Of a stretch of 64,000 nt of DNA, positions 50,301 to 61,390 are shown one piece after another. Numbering within the stretch: the stretch's first letter is position 1; every line of letters starts with the position of its first letter. The position numbers and the translations under genes were made by a program. The notes below the pieces were generated by a model, which saw nothing but the letters and a program-made list of their open reading frames with translations, searched no databases and was not told the DNA's origin. This stretch comes from Trogon surrucura (Eukaryota; Chordata; Aves; Trogoniformes; Trogonidae), in assembly GCA_020746105.1 (NCBI GenBank), contig CM036628.1, forward strand, positions 19,735,191 through 19,799,190, given 5' to 3'.

Positions 50301-53300
50301 TGTAATTCAGAATGTCAAACGCAGTATAAAAAGTCTTACCCAAGGAATTAAAAAAAGAAAACTGTTGGAAGAAAACTCTTCTTTCTGGACACATTCAGTG
50401 TCGATATATTCCCTCCTACGAGCTGCTCATTTTATAGTGAAAGAATGGCAGCAACAGAGTCAATTTTTACTACCAGAGTACTTTAATATACAGAAGTATA
50501 GCAAGTATTTTGTCTCAAAGCACTGAGACCATCAGTCAATCTGTCCCTTTTGGTAGGGAGAGGATAAAGAATGTTTTAAATATCCCTAATACTGAAGTTT
50601 AGTATCCTTCTCTAAGATGAAGGTGGAACATTTTAACGAGATGTGCCAAATGGTGCTTTTTGGACCCATTTGTGACTCTTTGCACCCGATGCAGCCCAGG
50701 TTCTGAGTCACGTGCTCGAAGAGGCGCGTGCTTTCTGTTTGATCCATTGTCTGGTGGATCGCTCTCTTACCTTAGGGGGAAGAAACTCAGAATCCAGAAA
50801 GAAAGAAGAGGACAGAACAAAGCAGTTCCACCTTTCTTTTCAATACTCTTTTCATCTGTGCCTTTTCTTCCTGCGCTGCCCCAAGTTCCACCAGCGTGTT
50901 ACGATGAGATTGTCGCCATGTGTGCCTCCCTCCACTAGAGCTGCGTCAATCTACCCAGGCTGGGATCTATCCCCTCTTTCTCACAGAGGGGAACCTAAAG
51001 TAGAAATGGAACATTTCCATTGTGCTCTTCCAACGTTCTTTAAGCCTATATAGCTAAGGATGCAGAGAGGCTTCCTTTTCCCCCCTCCCAAAAAAAAAAG
51101 TCTCCAAAGAGATGTACCATTCTCAGTTCAGTGATGCACTCTCTCCTTCTTCATTTCTCTTCTGCTTTGGGAAGTAGAGTGATTAGTATTCTATGATGTA
51201 TTTTGAGTGCTCTGAGCACAGATCTCCTTTACAAAAGGATTCACATCAATTCTCCTTCAAGAAGGCCGTTTCCAGCTGAACAGCATGCCAGCTTCCTCTA
51301 TGAGCTTTGGGAGACCACTTTCTGCAGCTTTAGTTCTGTCTAAATAGTTGTTTACGATGCACATAATAATGACAAAGATTTCAAATACACAATACTTCTC
51401 TTTTTAAGCAACAGTGGACTAGAATTGAGATACACCAAATGAATATTTCTTTTAGCCCTTGAAAGCTGTAACCAGCTGTTCGCTTTGGGGCTATTTTGGG
51501 GCTTTTTTCCACAAAATTATCATCTCTCTTAGATTCTCTTAAGCTCAATACAAGCATGGAAGAATTTGAGATAAGATATGTTGTGTATGAATTTGCGTGA
51601 AAAAAATCCTCATTCACGATTACTTGGATTATTTCCCCAACTCCTGTAATTTCACAGGCATTTTGTCAATGCCCTTTTGTCTCACATTGTCTATCGGCGG
51701 TTGACAGGGCAGACTTTTTTTTGTATATTTTGACATATTTTTGGAAGAGGATGGAGCCTGAATTCAAAGCCCATCAACATCAGTGAGCGTACTTCCATTC
51801 GTTTTAGTCATCCTCAGACGACAGAAGAAGCCCCAAATTATTAATTTGGAATTGGTACTTTCGTTTTCAAAATGCTAGATTTTTGAAACTTTTTCAGGTC
51901 CTGTTACTGAGGCTCCTCACCATAAAGAGGGTTTGCATTTTCATTCATTCATGCTGTTCTTCACCACCAAGATCCCTACTTGAGGGAGTAACTATAATTT
52001 GTCTGAAAGATCTCAACTATTCGATAATGGCCTGTGCTTTTCTTTATTAATACGAGTCACAGTTTGTCTGTATTCTGGGCTTCCACAACCTTCTGGCCAA
52101 GCATCTACATTTTGCACTATTTCTTGGAATTAAATGTTTAAAGTGGTTAAAAATGGCAACTCTGTTTCCTTCCTGGGCAGATGATTTATTCAGCGTCATT
52201 ATCCATCGCCCAGATCAGTGTGTGTAGCCAGAGTTTGTCACGAATCATTCTAAACCCAGAGAAATGCTGCTTTAACTTCTCTTCATGGATATCCTCATCG
52301 TAGCCACCCATGGAAGACTGGACCTGGGCATTTTCTCCACTTCTTGCTTTGTTATTTCAAGAAAGGACTATTTCCTACAGCCTGCCATTAGATAATATCA
52401 CAGAAACATGGGGAGCCTTGTCTAGATCAGAAAAGGAGCCTGGGCCTGACGGTAATGGATAGAACTAAGTCCAAATGGAGTCAAGATGCGTTCAGACTAT
52501 CTCTGTAACCAGTTGGAGTGAGTTCACAGCACTTTTTAATAGAAGTTGCCTAGTGCTGCAGCCAAGGTAGCAACTCTGAAATGAGGAACCATGGAATAAG
52601 CCACTGTGAGCAGCACCGAGCTATCATCCTTATTACCAACACGGTTCTCAACATCGCTGCGCTGGATTTAAATCACCTGGCTTACAGTCATTGTCACCTG
52701 TAGGTCACTGTAGTAAAATCAAGTTTGAAAAGTCACTAAACAAGGAACTTTCCTTAAAAAGAAGCAACACCTTGCAAGCCATAAAGCTATTCCATGCGCA
52801 ACACTTCTGCCCAGATCTATCCCCCAGCCTACCTCGCATTTCTTCCCGATACCGACATAAAAGGAAGGATGCTTTCCCATGATTATGTTTTTCTGCCAGG
52901 CTGAATATCGCAAACCAACGAGAGGGAAAAAAAAAAAAAAAAAAAGATCAAGGAACATCTTTCTCACTATTATTCTATCTAGGTCATGTAAATGAGAAAT
53001 ACTTTCTGACTGAAGTCTGCACAGGCATCAGAGCAGAGTAAGGCATTTGAAACAGACTTTTCACTATATGATGCGGCGCTGTTGTCAAAAGCCTATATAA
53101 AATAATCTGGTAATTCCTAGCCATAATCACAGCAATCATCTTCGACAGCAAAGGCCTAGGGCTGAAGAGACCGGTTGAAAGGTTTTGGAGTCCGTCCTTC
53201 ACGGCAATAATGCTGGTAGTTCTTCAGCTTTTGAGCTTTGTCTGGTACCTCTGGGGTTACTAATTAAACCATCATTCTCCATATTTTCATGGTCACTGTG

Positions 53301-54059
53301 GGAGGCAGTTAAATGTTCTCCTGTACTTCATGGCCAGTCATAACTTTCCAATTAATGATTATGCTCAAATCTAGTAACACAGTAACTGTAACACTCAGGG
53401 CAATCTTGTATTTCTTGCAGTTTTCACTTGATAATTATTCTCATTTTCTTTAATGAAGAAATAACTGTATGTTGTGAACCGAGTCCCTTACAAGCAGGTT
53501 AGCTTAAGAAAACCTTGAAGTTGCATTTGATAGCATTATGCTGCATTATGGAAAATACAAGCATGCAGTTTCAGGTTAAATAAGTAATGAATTCCCTGAG
53601 AAAGTGGTATGTGATGTTTTAACTTCAGACATAATTTATGTTATTAATGGAAATGTAAGTGAAATCTCTAAGGAAATGACTGTTGAACTCTCGGTTATCA
53701 TTAAAGGGTTTTATCATGTAACATACAGCTGCTTTTTGTGGAAAAGGACTTTTCTAAAAACCAGGATGTAGCTGAAGAACTAGTTTTGATCGGTTTTGGT
53801 CTAAGCTGGGTTCTACCTGATGCAATCTCTTTGCATCATAACCTTCACGTTTCAGAGACGAAGGGCAAGAAAACTGCCTTCGGCGAATTTGTACGAGCAA
53901 TACACTCTGTGCAACGAGCAACAAAACCCTCCAGCTCACAGCTGTGATAGGGATCACCAGCATTTTAATGATAAACCTCTGCCTCGCTTAACCCTGAGTT
54001 TGCAAGCTGCGTATCTGCCTGTCCTCACCTAAGTTCAGAAGAGCCGGAGGAGCCTCCCA
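50301..54059. other. Non-coding upstream region
   Basis: AT-rich DNA upstream of the CNKSR start. It has an A20 run near 52,928 and no supportable exon, RNA gene or mobile element. Open frames at 50.66-51.05 kb and 53.7-54.0 kb are unrecognised. Confidence 0.55.
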
Positions 54060-54420
54060 GTGCCCCGAGCAGCCCATCCAAGGGCTGAAAGTGTGCCCGG
54101 ACAGACGCACCCTCCTTGTGACCGGGGGCGGGTACCCCCCGCCGGCGTTTTGCCGCATCCCCGCCGGCACACGCACCCGCGGGCGGGGTCTACGCCCCGC
54201 GGGGACGTTCCCGACCCCTTCTCCTCCTTCCTCCGAGCATCTCGGCTCCGAGCCCGCCGTGCGGGGCTGCCGGGGAGCCCTTTCCCGCAGGACCCCGGGT
54301 GCGGGGTCGGCGGCTCCGGAGTCGTCCTGCGGTGCCACCTGCCGGCACCGCCCGCCGGGCTCGTCCGCTGCCTCCACCGACCTCTTCGGGGTGGCTGGAA
54401 GCATTCCCGGGGGATTTAAC
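54060..54420. promoter_or_regulatory. Orphan CpG island
   Basis: About 360 bases of very GC-rich, CpG-dense sequence with GC-box-like GGGGCGGG and GGGCGGGG. This is the densest CpG cluster in the window. It lies 3.8 kb upstream of the probable CNKSR leader exon and 120 bases from a solo LTR. Long open frames cross it on both strands, as expected from lack of stops in GC-rich DNA, and give no recognisable product. It may be a distal alternative promoter of CNKSR, or the promoter of an unseen rightward transcript. Confidence 0.65.
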
Positions 54421-54540
54421 CCGCCTCCGATCTCAGCAAGTTCACCAAAATTTTGCACTTCGAAAGCAAGAGATTATTTGCTTTGTGGAACAGGAAGCAA
54501 GCAGTTCATCCCTACAGCTGATGCTTCAGTTCATTTTTAC

Positions 54541-55237
54541 TGCTGATGCTCATCCTTACAACATTGTCAAAGTTGAAGGCTGGGCTGGCCACTACATTCT
54601 GACAGATGCTCTCTGTGATCCCCCTACTACAAGGGATAACAGGGGAACTAGGGAGAGAGACTTTGAAGTTGAAAACTTGAACTAGCTTGATGGAAAAGAA
54701 TGCAGACAAAACCCATGAAGATGTCAAACTATACACATATACATACAAGTATGCAAGTGCACTCAAAGATACAAGAGAGTACATTAATATGGAACCTGCA
54801 CCCTCCAGATAATAACCAAGTCCCACGTAAGGAAAAAAAAAAAAGTCCCAGAGTGGACTCAGCAGTAGATGGGAGCTGCTAAGCCCAGAATCCCAAGGAC
54901 AGCGCACACACACACCAAAAAAAAAAAAAAAAAAAAAAAAAGGAAAGAAGCTGTGCTGCTCCCACCTGGCGAGGCAGAAGGAAGAACAACCTGTCCTGAC
55001 AAAAGGAGCTCCTCCGCAGCACGAAAGCAGGAGCTGGGAACACCAGCAGCACAAGGAGATCTGAGGAACAACAGGCACTGAAAGTCCCAAGGTTCTTCTC
55101 AGGGGCCCTTTTATAGGAGCCCCATGGGAAGGAAGGCTGTGATCGGTCCATTTGGGTCACCTGAGCCATCCTCTCCTCCCCCATGGTGATTGCCACCTGA
55201 GAGCTTTCATCCTGGGGCTCTCAAACCAGGGCAAACA
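54541..55237 (-). mobile_element. Solo LTR of an avian-type endogenous retrovirus
   Basis: The 697-bp segment starts TG and ends CA on either strand. It is flanked by TTTTAC (54,535-54,540) and TTTTAT (55,238-55,243), a 6-bp target-site duplication with one mismatch. On the - strand it runs TGTTTGCCC, then a TATAAAAG box about 120 bases in, and a T-rich region. It ends GATGAGCATCAGCA. No internal gag, pol or env sequence adjoins it, so it is a solo LTR left by recombination between two LTRs. A 6-bp duplication suggests a class II (beta/alpha-like) group; this is inference. A 25-base A-run (54,917-54,941) next to a CA repeat lies inside. Open frames within it are not genes. Confidence 0.7.
55108..55115 (-). 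promoter_or_regulatory. LTR TATA box
   Basis: TATAAAAG on the - strand, immediately followed by GGCCCC, about 120 bases from the 5' end of the LTR. It is the expected core promoter element at the U3/R border. Transcription from it would run leftwards through the CpG island toward the CNKSR start exon, in the same orientation as that gene. Confidence 0.6.
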
Positions 55238-58200
55238 TTTTATACTTTGCTCTGGTTTGTTGGGTGGTTTTTTTTGTTGTTTTTTTCCATGGGAATCCAC
55301 TGCAGCTTCTGCTGTTGAGTCAGAGGTACTGTATTAATATTCCAGCTTTTACATGGGGCTTCATTAGAAATTCATATTTTTCATGCTCCGTTAGGTGATG
55401 TAACTGTTTTATTAACGTGTGCTAGTGACAATATGCAGTACCTTATGTTAATTTGGTGTTAGAGCACCCTTAACAAATGGTTTGGAAACCAGGACAGACA
55501 CTGCAAAAATGCAAAAAATATTCAGTTCTTCAGGACAATAGTGAAATTATTTTGTAATCACTTGCTAAAATATATGTCTTGATGTTGCTGAGGGTTTTTT
55601 TGTGCAATGTTTTTCCTTCATGCATTTTAGTTTTCACAAAAGCTCCTGTTCTGACACCTCTTGAGATTGAGGCCCTCTGTTAGCCACAAAACACGAACAG
55701 GATGGACAGCTGCAGTGCAAGTTTTATCCTGTCTTGCCATTGCTTTTTTCATAATATCATCTATGGTTTTTTTTTTTCAGAAATTGCTCTTCAGGTATGT
55801 TACAATTCCTCAGCATCAATAGTGGTTTATATAAGATTGATTCTCCAGATTACATATCTCTGGGGAGAATTGATCGCTTTCTGCAGCCATGTTCAGTTTT
55901 AAATGTACCCTTACCGTGTAAATGTCAAAGGTATCTAAAACCATGCAAAAAAAAAATAACCTAAGGAATATAGTTCTTCTCTAATATAAAGTCACTGACT
56001 TCTGTGAAGGCACTGTGAAATCATAACAGGAACAAGTTTTTCCCATAGAACATGAAGTATGTGCTGCTTTGACTACGACTGCAAGTGTTTCTCTGAGCAG
56101 AGAATATTTAAATATTTTCGTATCAACGGCAACAGGGTCGCCTGTTTTTAGCCTGTTCGCCAACATCGCCAGCACGTTTACAGTCTTCCAAACAGCTGCG
56201 AATAAGAGGGCACGCTCAGACCGGTGAATCATTGTGACAATTTTCAAAGCATTGGTACAAGAAGAAAGAGCCTGTGCCTGTCAAATATTCTGCCTAGCCA
56301 AGGAAAAGGATACTTTCATACAGAGACTTGCGCCACCAGAACTAATCATGGCTTCCTCCTCACAGAAGAGTAAACTTGAGGAGGATGCAGATGTCTGGGC
56401 AAGGACTCCCTTTTAGCTGCTGCAGAACAGGGAGGGTTGGCAAAACAGGTGCCTCATCTGCCCAGTTTATTTCTTCAGGTCGCCATCATCAGTTTGGTAA
56501 CCAGGGAAAGGCTGCAGAATGCTCCTGTGTTATCATTTCCCTACCCAAGTTCCTACCAAGTTCTGCTAAATCCAGAATTCACTGGATGGTGTAAAGGAAC
56601 CAAGGAGAAACAGGAAAATATCTTGCAGCAAGTCCAGTCTCACGTGCAACTCGTTGCCTTCAGAGGGGGTCCCGTTGGCACTGGGCAGGCAACTCTGTGC
56701 TCAGAATGGATTCGCTCTCTCGATTCACTTTTCCAAATTATTTGCCTTATAGTATCAGCAGTCAACGCAAGAGATTCTGAAGGCAAAACTGGACAATCTC
56801 TTTCCAAAATATGTTCCAGCTTAACTGAAATCATCAGTGTGGTGCCAAAACTGTTATACGTGAACCAATGGATTCTATTATGTAGGTATTAGGTAGATCA
56901 GACTATTTTTTCATAACTCTTCTTTTTGGCCCTAAAATCTTTGCATTTATGCATCTTAAAAATTGAGTGGCTTAAAAATTGAGTGGCTTTACCTCTAGCT
57001 TCTTTTCCTTTAAGAAAAAAAATATTAGAATATTTATTACTATAATACGTTTCATTTCCTGTCAATATATCTATATTCATTTGTATATAATGTATATAGT
57101 TGCCTTTCCCCTTCTTCTTCTAGTAAGTAAATGGAAAATATTTGATACATTCAGAAAAAGTGTTCAATATACTTCGTCTGCAAGAATCATATAACCACTT
57201 ATAAGCAATAAACCATCTGCTTTTCACTACACAAGATAAACCATATTACTTTGGAAAAAAAACCCCAAAACAATAATAATGGGAAACTTGACAACAGTAA
57301 TAAAACTTCCAAGCTATTGATACCAGATTCTCTTTTTAGTCATTATTTGCTGCCTAGAACGTAGGCTTTGAAACAAAATTGCCCATTGGTTTTCCTAATG
57401 CATTCAGGGAACTTGGTCCGTACATCCTGTGTAACATTTATTGTGTGAAGAAAACAGTCCAGCAACACTGAGAAGGGGACTTGTTTCTCCACCGAGGGAC
57501 ATTCACTGTGGTGGTGGAGGAGCTCAAGCTCAAGGACATGAGAGCACTGGGGTGCAATCAAGCCAACGACATGGAGAAGTATTCCACTGAAGAAAGACCT
57601 TTTGTTCTTCATCACCATCATCTTCTCCATCATCCCGTGGTAAAATTTGCCTTACAGAAATATTTGAACATGGGCTTCAATATTAAAAGAGTCATTTTGC
57701 CTTGCAGAGATATCTGATGGGGTCACTCAGGATGCGCTGCCAAGGAGAACGTCAGATTCATAAAATTATCACAATTATCATTATGCCATCTTAGTTTTTC
57801 TGTGCGAGTTTCGGTCCAGGCTTGTCTTTCATGTTGCCAAGTGACTGGTGACAGGAAAAGCTTTTCTTGAAGGCATTCTCAAGATGGATTTTTTTCTTTA
57901 TCTTAGCATCTCAGCAAAAGCCCTGCTATTATTAGGTCTTTCTAATGCCTTAGATAAAACCTCAGAGATTATGCTCCTACTTTATACTCCAATAGCCTCT
58001 TCATTCACGATGTTTAGTTAGACTAAATATTTGCTTGGAGGACTGGCTGTGCAGTGACTGCAGAGATATTCCCAGCACGTGACTAGAGCCAAATTTTTTT
58101 TGTTGCCTTAATATTGTGAACAGAAGAAGAGACAGAATAATCTGAAAGCTAGAAAAAGAAAATTCATGTCGGCCGCTAATACCCGCCAGACTAGCCTAAC

Positions 58201-59444
58201 ATCGAAACATTTCGCTGCAGCCTTCACCACGTTTACTTCAGAGAATTTAATACACGAGGCTTCCTATGTTGCCCTTGATCAGTCTGCGAAGAACCGGTGG
58301 GTGAAACATCGGGTTTAAACGCAGAGCTGGAAGGTTTGTGTAGTAATACATTGGCACAAGCAAAATGAATACAAAAGAAGGACACAGAATAACAAAGGTC
58401 TCTTCCCTTCACCTTGTCTCCCCAAATTAATTTGCTTTGACATTTAAAGAAACCAGGAAGATGACGGTGATATACCCTGTCGTGTTTTTCACTGCATCCC
58501 AGCAGCGTGCGCTTTGCTCTTAACCAGGAGCAACCGGTTTTCTTCTGTAATTCACTTGTCGGGACTCCTCCTTTGCTCCTTCCATTCCACACAGCTCTGC
58601 TCTCTTTTCCATGCAACAATAGCTTCATTTTGAAAGAGTTTAGGAAGCAAACAACATCATGTTTTCCTTTTCTCTTAAAAACACACCCTGACAATCTGAA
58701 ACCATTTTAGGTGGTGACAATACATGCTCTGATGAAGCAGAGGTAGCTGCAAACTAATTACCAGGACCTGCAAAGCTCTGTAGCTGTGTTTCAGGGTCAG
58801 CTTGCATTTCCCTCTCACTCCCCCGTAGTCACAAATTGCACGAGCTCAGCTCCGAAATAAAGACCTGCTGCCCAGAAGCCTTGTTTATAGCAAGAGCTGT
58901 CAGAACCCCGGTGCCATCTGCAGCTCCTCCTCGCCTCCCTCCTCCGGATCCGAGGCCGTTCCTCCCTTCTGCCGCGTGTCTCGACAGCTCTGCAGACAGA
59001 CGGGGTCCCGCCGATCCGTGTGAGAGAAGGGCAGCCTCGGCGGCACGTTCTGCAGCCAACAAAGACCACCCACAGCCCTGCCGCTGAAGTCTGGGAATAG
59101 TTTTTCATCTCTCCTTGTTTCACAGATCTTCAGTAGCTATAGCAGCTCTCTAAATACTCTCTAATTTCTGGTGGTAGCCACACTACCGAGCATTTCCTTA
59201 GGACCTGTGCCCTCTAAAGCCTCATAATAGCTATTTTCTTTTCTGGGCTCCATAAGGAGCCCGTCTTCTCTTTTGCAGAGTCTTCAGAGTGAGAGAAACC
59301 TGCATTTTTGGTTCTCCTAATGAGGTTTGTTTTGCCTAGGAGAATGATTAGAAATGTTCCCTAATGGCTCCAGGTATCAAAATGCTATCCCTTAAAAAAG
59401 GAGCCAAGACTCTTATAACTCTTTTAATTTTGTTTAAATTTCAG
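55238..59444. other. Non-coding stretch
   Basis: Mostly AT-rich, with a small GC-richer patch at 58,900-59,060. Open frames of up to about 150 codons (56,437-56,892 on +, 58,233-58,694 on -) have no recognisable domains. A perfect 16-base tandem duplication lies at 56,955-56,986 (listed). Confidence 0.55.
56955..56986. repeat. Perfect 16-bp tandem duplication
   Basis: CTTAAAAATTGAGTGG occurs twice back to back with no mismatch. The exact identity suggests a recent slippage duplication. No function is implied. Confidence 0.9.
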
Positions 59445-59715
59445 ATACGACTGTGACCGATCGTTGCCCTTGGAGTCCTGCTGTACGCCCATCAGCGTGT
59501 CACTGAGTTTTACTATTTTTGCTCCTCAAGCTTCTGTTAGTTTCCTGGTCGAATTCAGCCCACCAGCTGCAGGACAAAGGTTTTCTCTAGAAGTAAACAT
59601 CTCCTGCAGTTCCAGTTGTTTAGTTTTTAAGCTCAGCGTGGTAGCAGCAGCAGCGATTTTTGGCTACAAAACCTCTCGGCAGGTGGTTCGCACCGCGAGC
59701 CAGTGCTGGGAAAAG
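59445..59715 (+). other. Exon-like open segment, 271 nt, unrecognised
   Basis: It is bounded by a good acceptor (tttaattttgtttaaatttcag) and a strong donor (GAAAAG followed by GTGAGA). In one frame it is open across its full length. Entering two bases into a codon and leaving at a codon boundary, it gives about 90 residues that begin YDCDRSLPLESCC and end RTASQCWEK. The peptide is Ser/Val/Cys-rich with no domain I know. No partner exon was found. The open frame continues past the donor, which weakens the case. It may be chance in a moderately GC-rich stretch. Confidence 0.25.
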
Positions 59716-61301
59716 GTGAGACGGGCACAGAACGTGTTAAAAACTTGACCTTTATTTCATGGTGCTTGCGGACAAGGCCCTGTGCCTTCCGCCTGGAAGA
59801 GCTCGATGCTTTTAGCGACTATTTCACTCTATTTTTAGATTGGATTCAGCTTCCAGTCCTCGTGCCTTCTTGGGTCTGCTTTTTATTACTAGGGAGATTA
59901 GAAGAAAACATCATAAATGTAGCTCAAAACCTTCTTCCTAGGTTTAGCTCAGACCAAGGCTCCCGCTGCTTGACTCAGCTCATATTCCATCTCCTCGCTC
60001 ACTTTGAACTCGTTGCCAAATTCCTCTTTTATTTGGGACGGGTGACGCGAACCCGGAGATGGTGCCGGGGCGCGCAAGCAGCCGCAGCAGCGAAGAGGAG
60101 CAAGAGGTGCTGGCCGAAGGCAACGTCGCTCGCACCTGCAGTGCCAAGCTCAAGTTTAAACAAAAATCTAAGTTGGATATTCCAACATTCTCTCCCTCTC
60201 CATCCTAGGCTAATCTCGGAATAATAACTTTTCACCGCAGAAACTACCCGTGTAACTTCTGCTCAACAGTTTGGTGAGGAGTAGCGATGGTGCAGCTGCC
60301 TTAATTTAATTGAAAGAGTTAGGGAAAATATTGATTTCATTCACCTATCTGTAGATCTATTAATACTAATTACATCTACTATTTACAGACTCATTTTGCC
60401 TTCTAAACACCATTACTTATGTTTAACGCTGCCTGCACATTTCGCTGATGAAGTGCCACCTTCGCCGCGTCTCTGCGCCGTATCTTTTTAATAAATGCCT
60501 ACATTTCCACAACTGTGTATCTTCCTAAGTAAGTTCTTACACCTTCTGTATAGCTCACCAATTTTGTGGTGTCACTGCTTTCTCACGCTACATCATCGTG
60601 AAACTTAGCAGAACATCCTTCACGTTAATTGAATGTTCTGGCCATACATACAGATATTTATAATCTCCTCGGGGAAAAGCTGTTTTAGTGGTTTTCCACC
60701 GCGCAATTCATTTTCATATTTCCACTTATTCACAGAAAATGCTAGGATTAAAAATAGTGTAGGCGGAAAACTTTGTTGAAAGCTTTCTCTCCTAAAATTC
60801 TGAATTACGTGATTTCACACTTGAATAAAAATATGTACCATTTTGAGCTGTGAAGTAGTGTCAGAAAAAAAAATACAATTAATTTTCAAATATATTAATT
60901 TATGGCAAATAGCCATGTAGACTGGTTGCTAATACAACTTTGATGAGTTTTTCTGGTAGGAAATTGTCCTGGTTAGAATTCTAATATACATATTAGAGTG
61001 TAAAAGTTAATTCTTTTGCTGTTAAAATACCAGTGGCATCAAAACTTTTCAGGAACTGTGACTCTAGTTTTTCCTATCTTTCCAGTTTTGACCTAAAGGA
61101 AAGTGGTGATTTTACAGCTTCCTAGTTTCCCATTTGCTATACTTTTGTCTCCATAGGCTCAGTCTCATTGCAAATCTTACTTTATTCAAGTTAACCGGAG
61201 GATATTTACCCTGCGCTTCGTTCACATTCATTCAAATGCTTAAACTAATTTTGTGGAAAAAGTTATCAGGGACGGTTTTTAGAAAAATAATACGAATCCT
61301 T
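59716..61301. other. Non-coding stretch
   Basis: An open + strand frame of 173 codons (59,703-60,224) spans the first third and includes an Ala/Arg-rich GC patch at 60,040-60,130. It has no recognisable domain. The rest is AT-rich with many stops up to the CR1 tail. Confidence 0.5.
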
Positions 61302-61325
61302 TCATAGAATCATAGAATCATAGAA
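61302..61325 (-). repeat. CR1 3' tail, three 8-bp units
   Basis: TCATAGAA is repeated three times without mismatch on the + strand; read on the element strand this is the ATTCTATGA-type tail. CR1 elements end in such short direct repeats instead of poly(A), and this fixes the 3' boundary of the insertion. Confidence 0.95.
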
Positions 61326-61390
61326 TGTTAGGGATTGGAAGGGACCTCGAAAGATCATCAAGTCCAATCCCCCTGCCAGAGCAGGAATGC

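Noticed and set aside
49886..50305. 139-codon + strand open frame beside CNKSR
   Set aside because: It lies opposite the probable CNKSR leader exon, has no domain, and the strong splice donor is on the - strand.
54091..54546. Long open frames across the CpG island on both strands
   Set aside because: GC-rich DNA lacks stop codons by composition. Arg/Pro/Gly-rich translations in several frames are typical artefacts.
54512..55090. 192-codon - strand open frame
   Set aside because: It lies inside the solo LTR and runs through the T25 tract as poly-Phe. It is LTR sequence, not a gene.
56437..56892. 151-codon + strand open frame
   Set aside because: No domain or conserved motif, and no convincing acceptor or donor.
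58233..58694. 153-codon - strand open frame
   Set aside because: Unrecognised product with no supporting splice or promoter signals.
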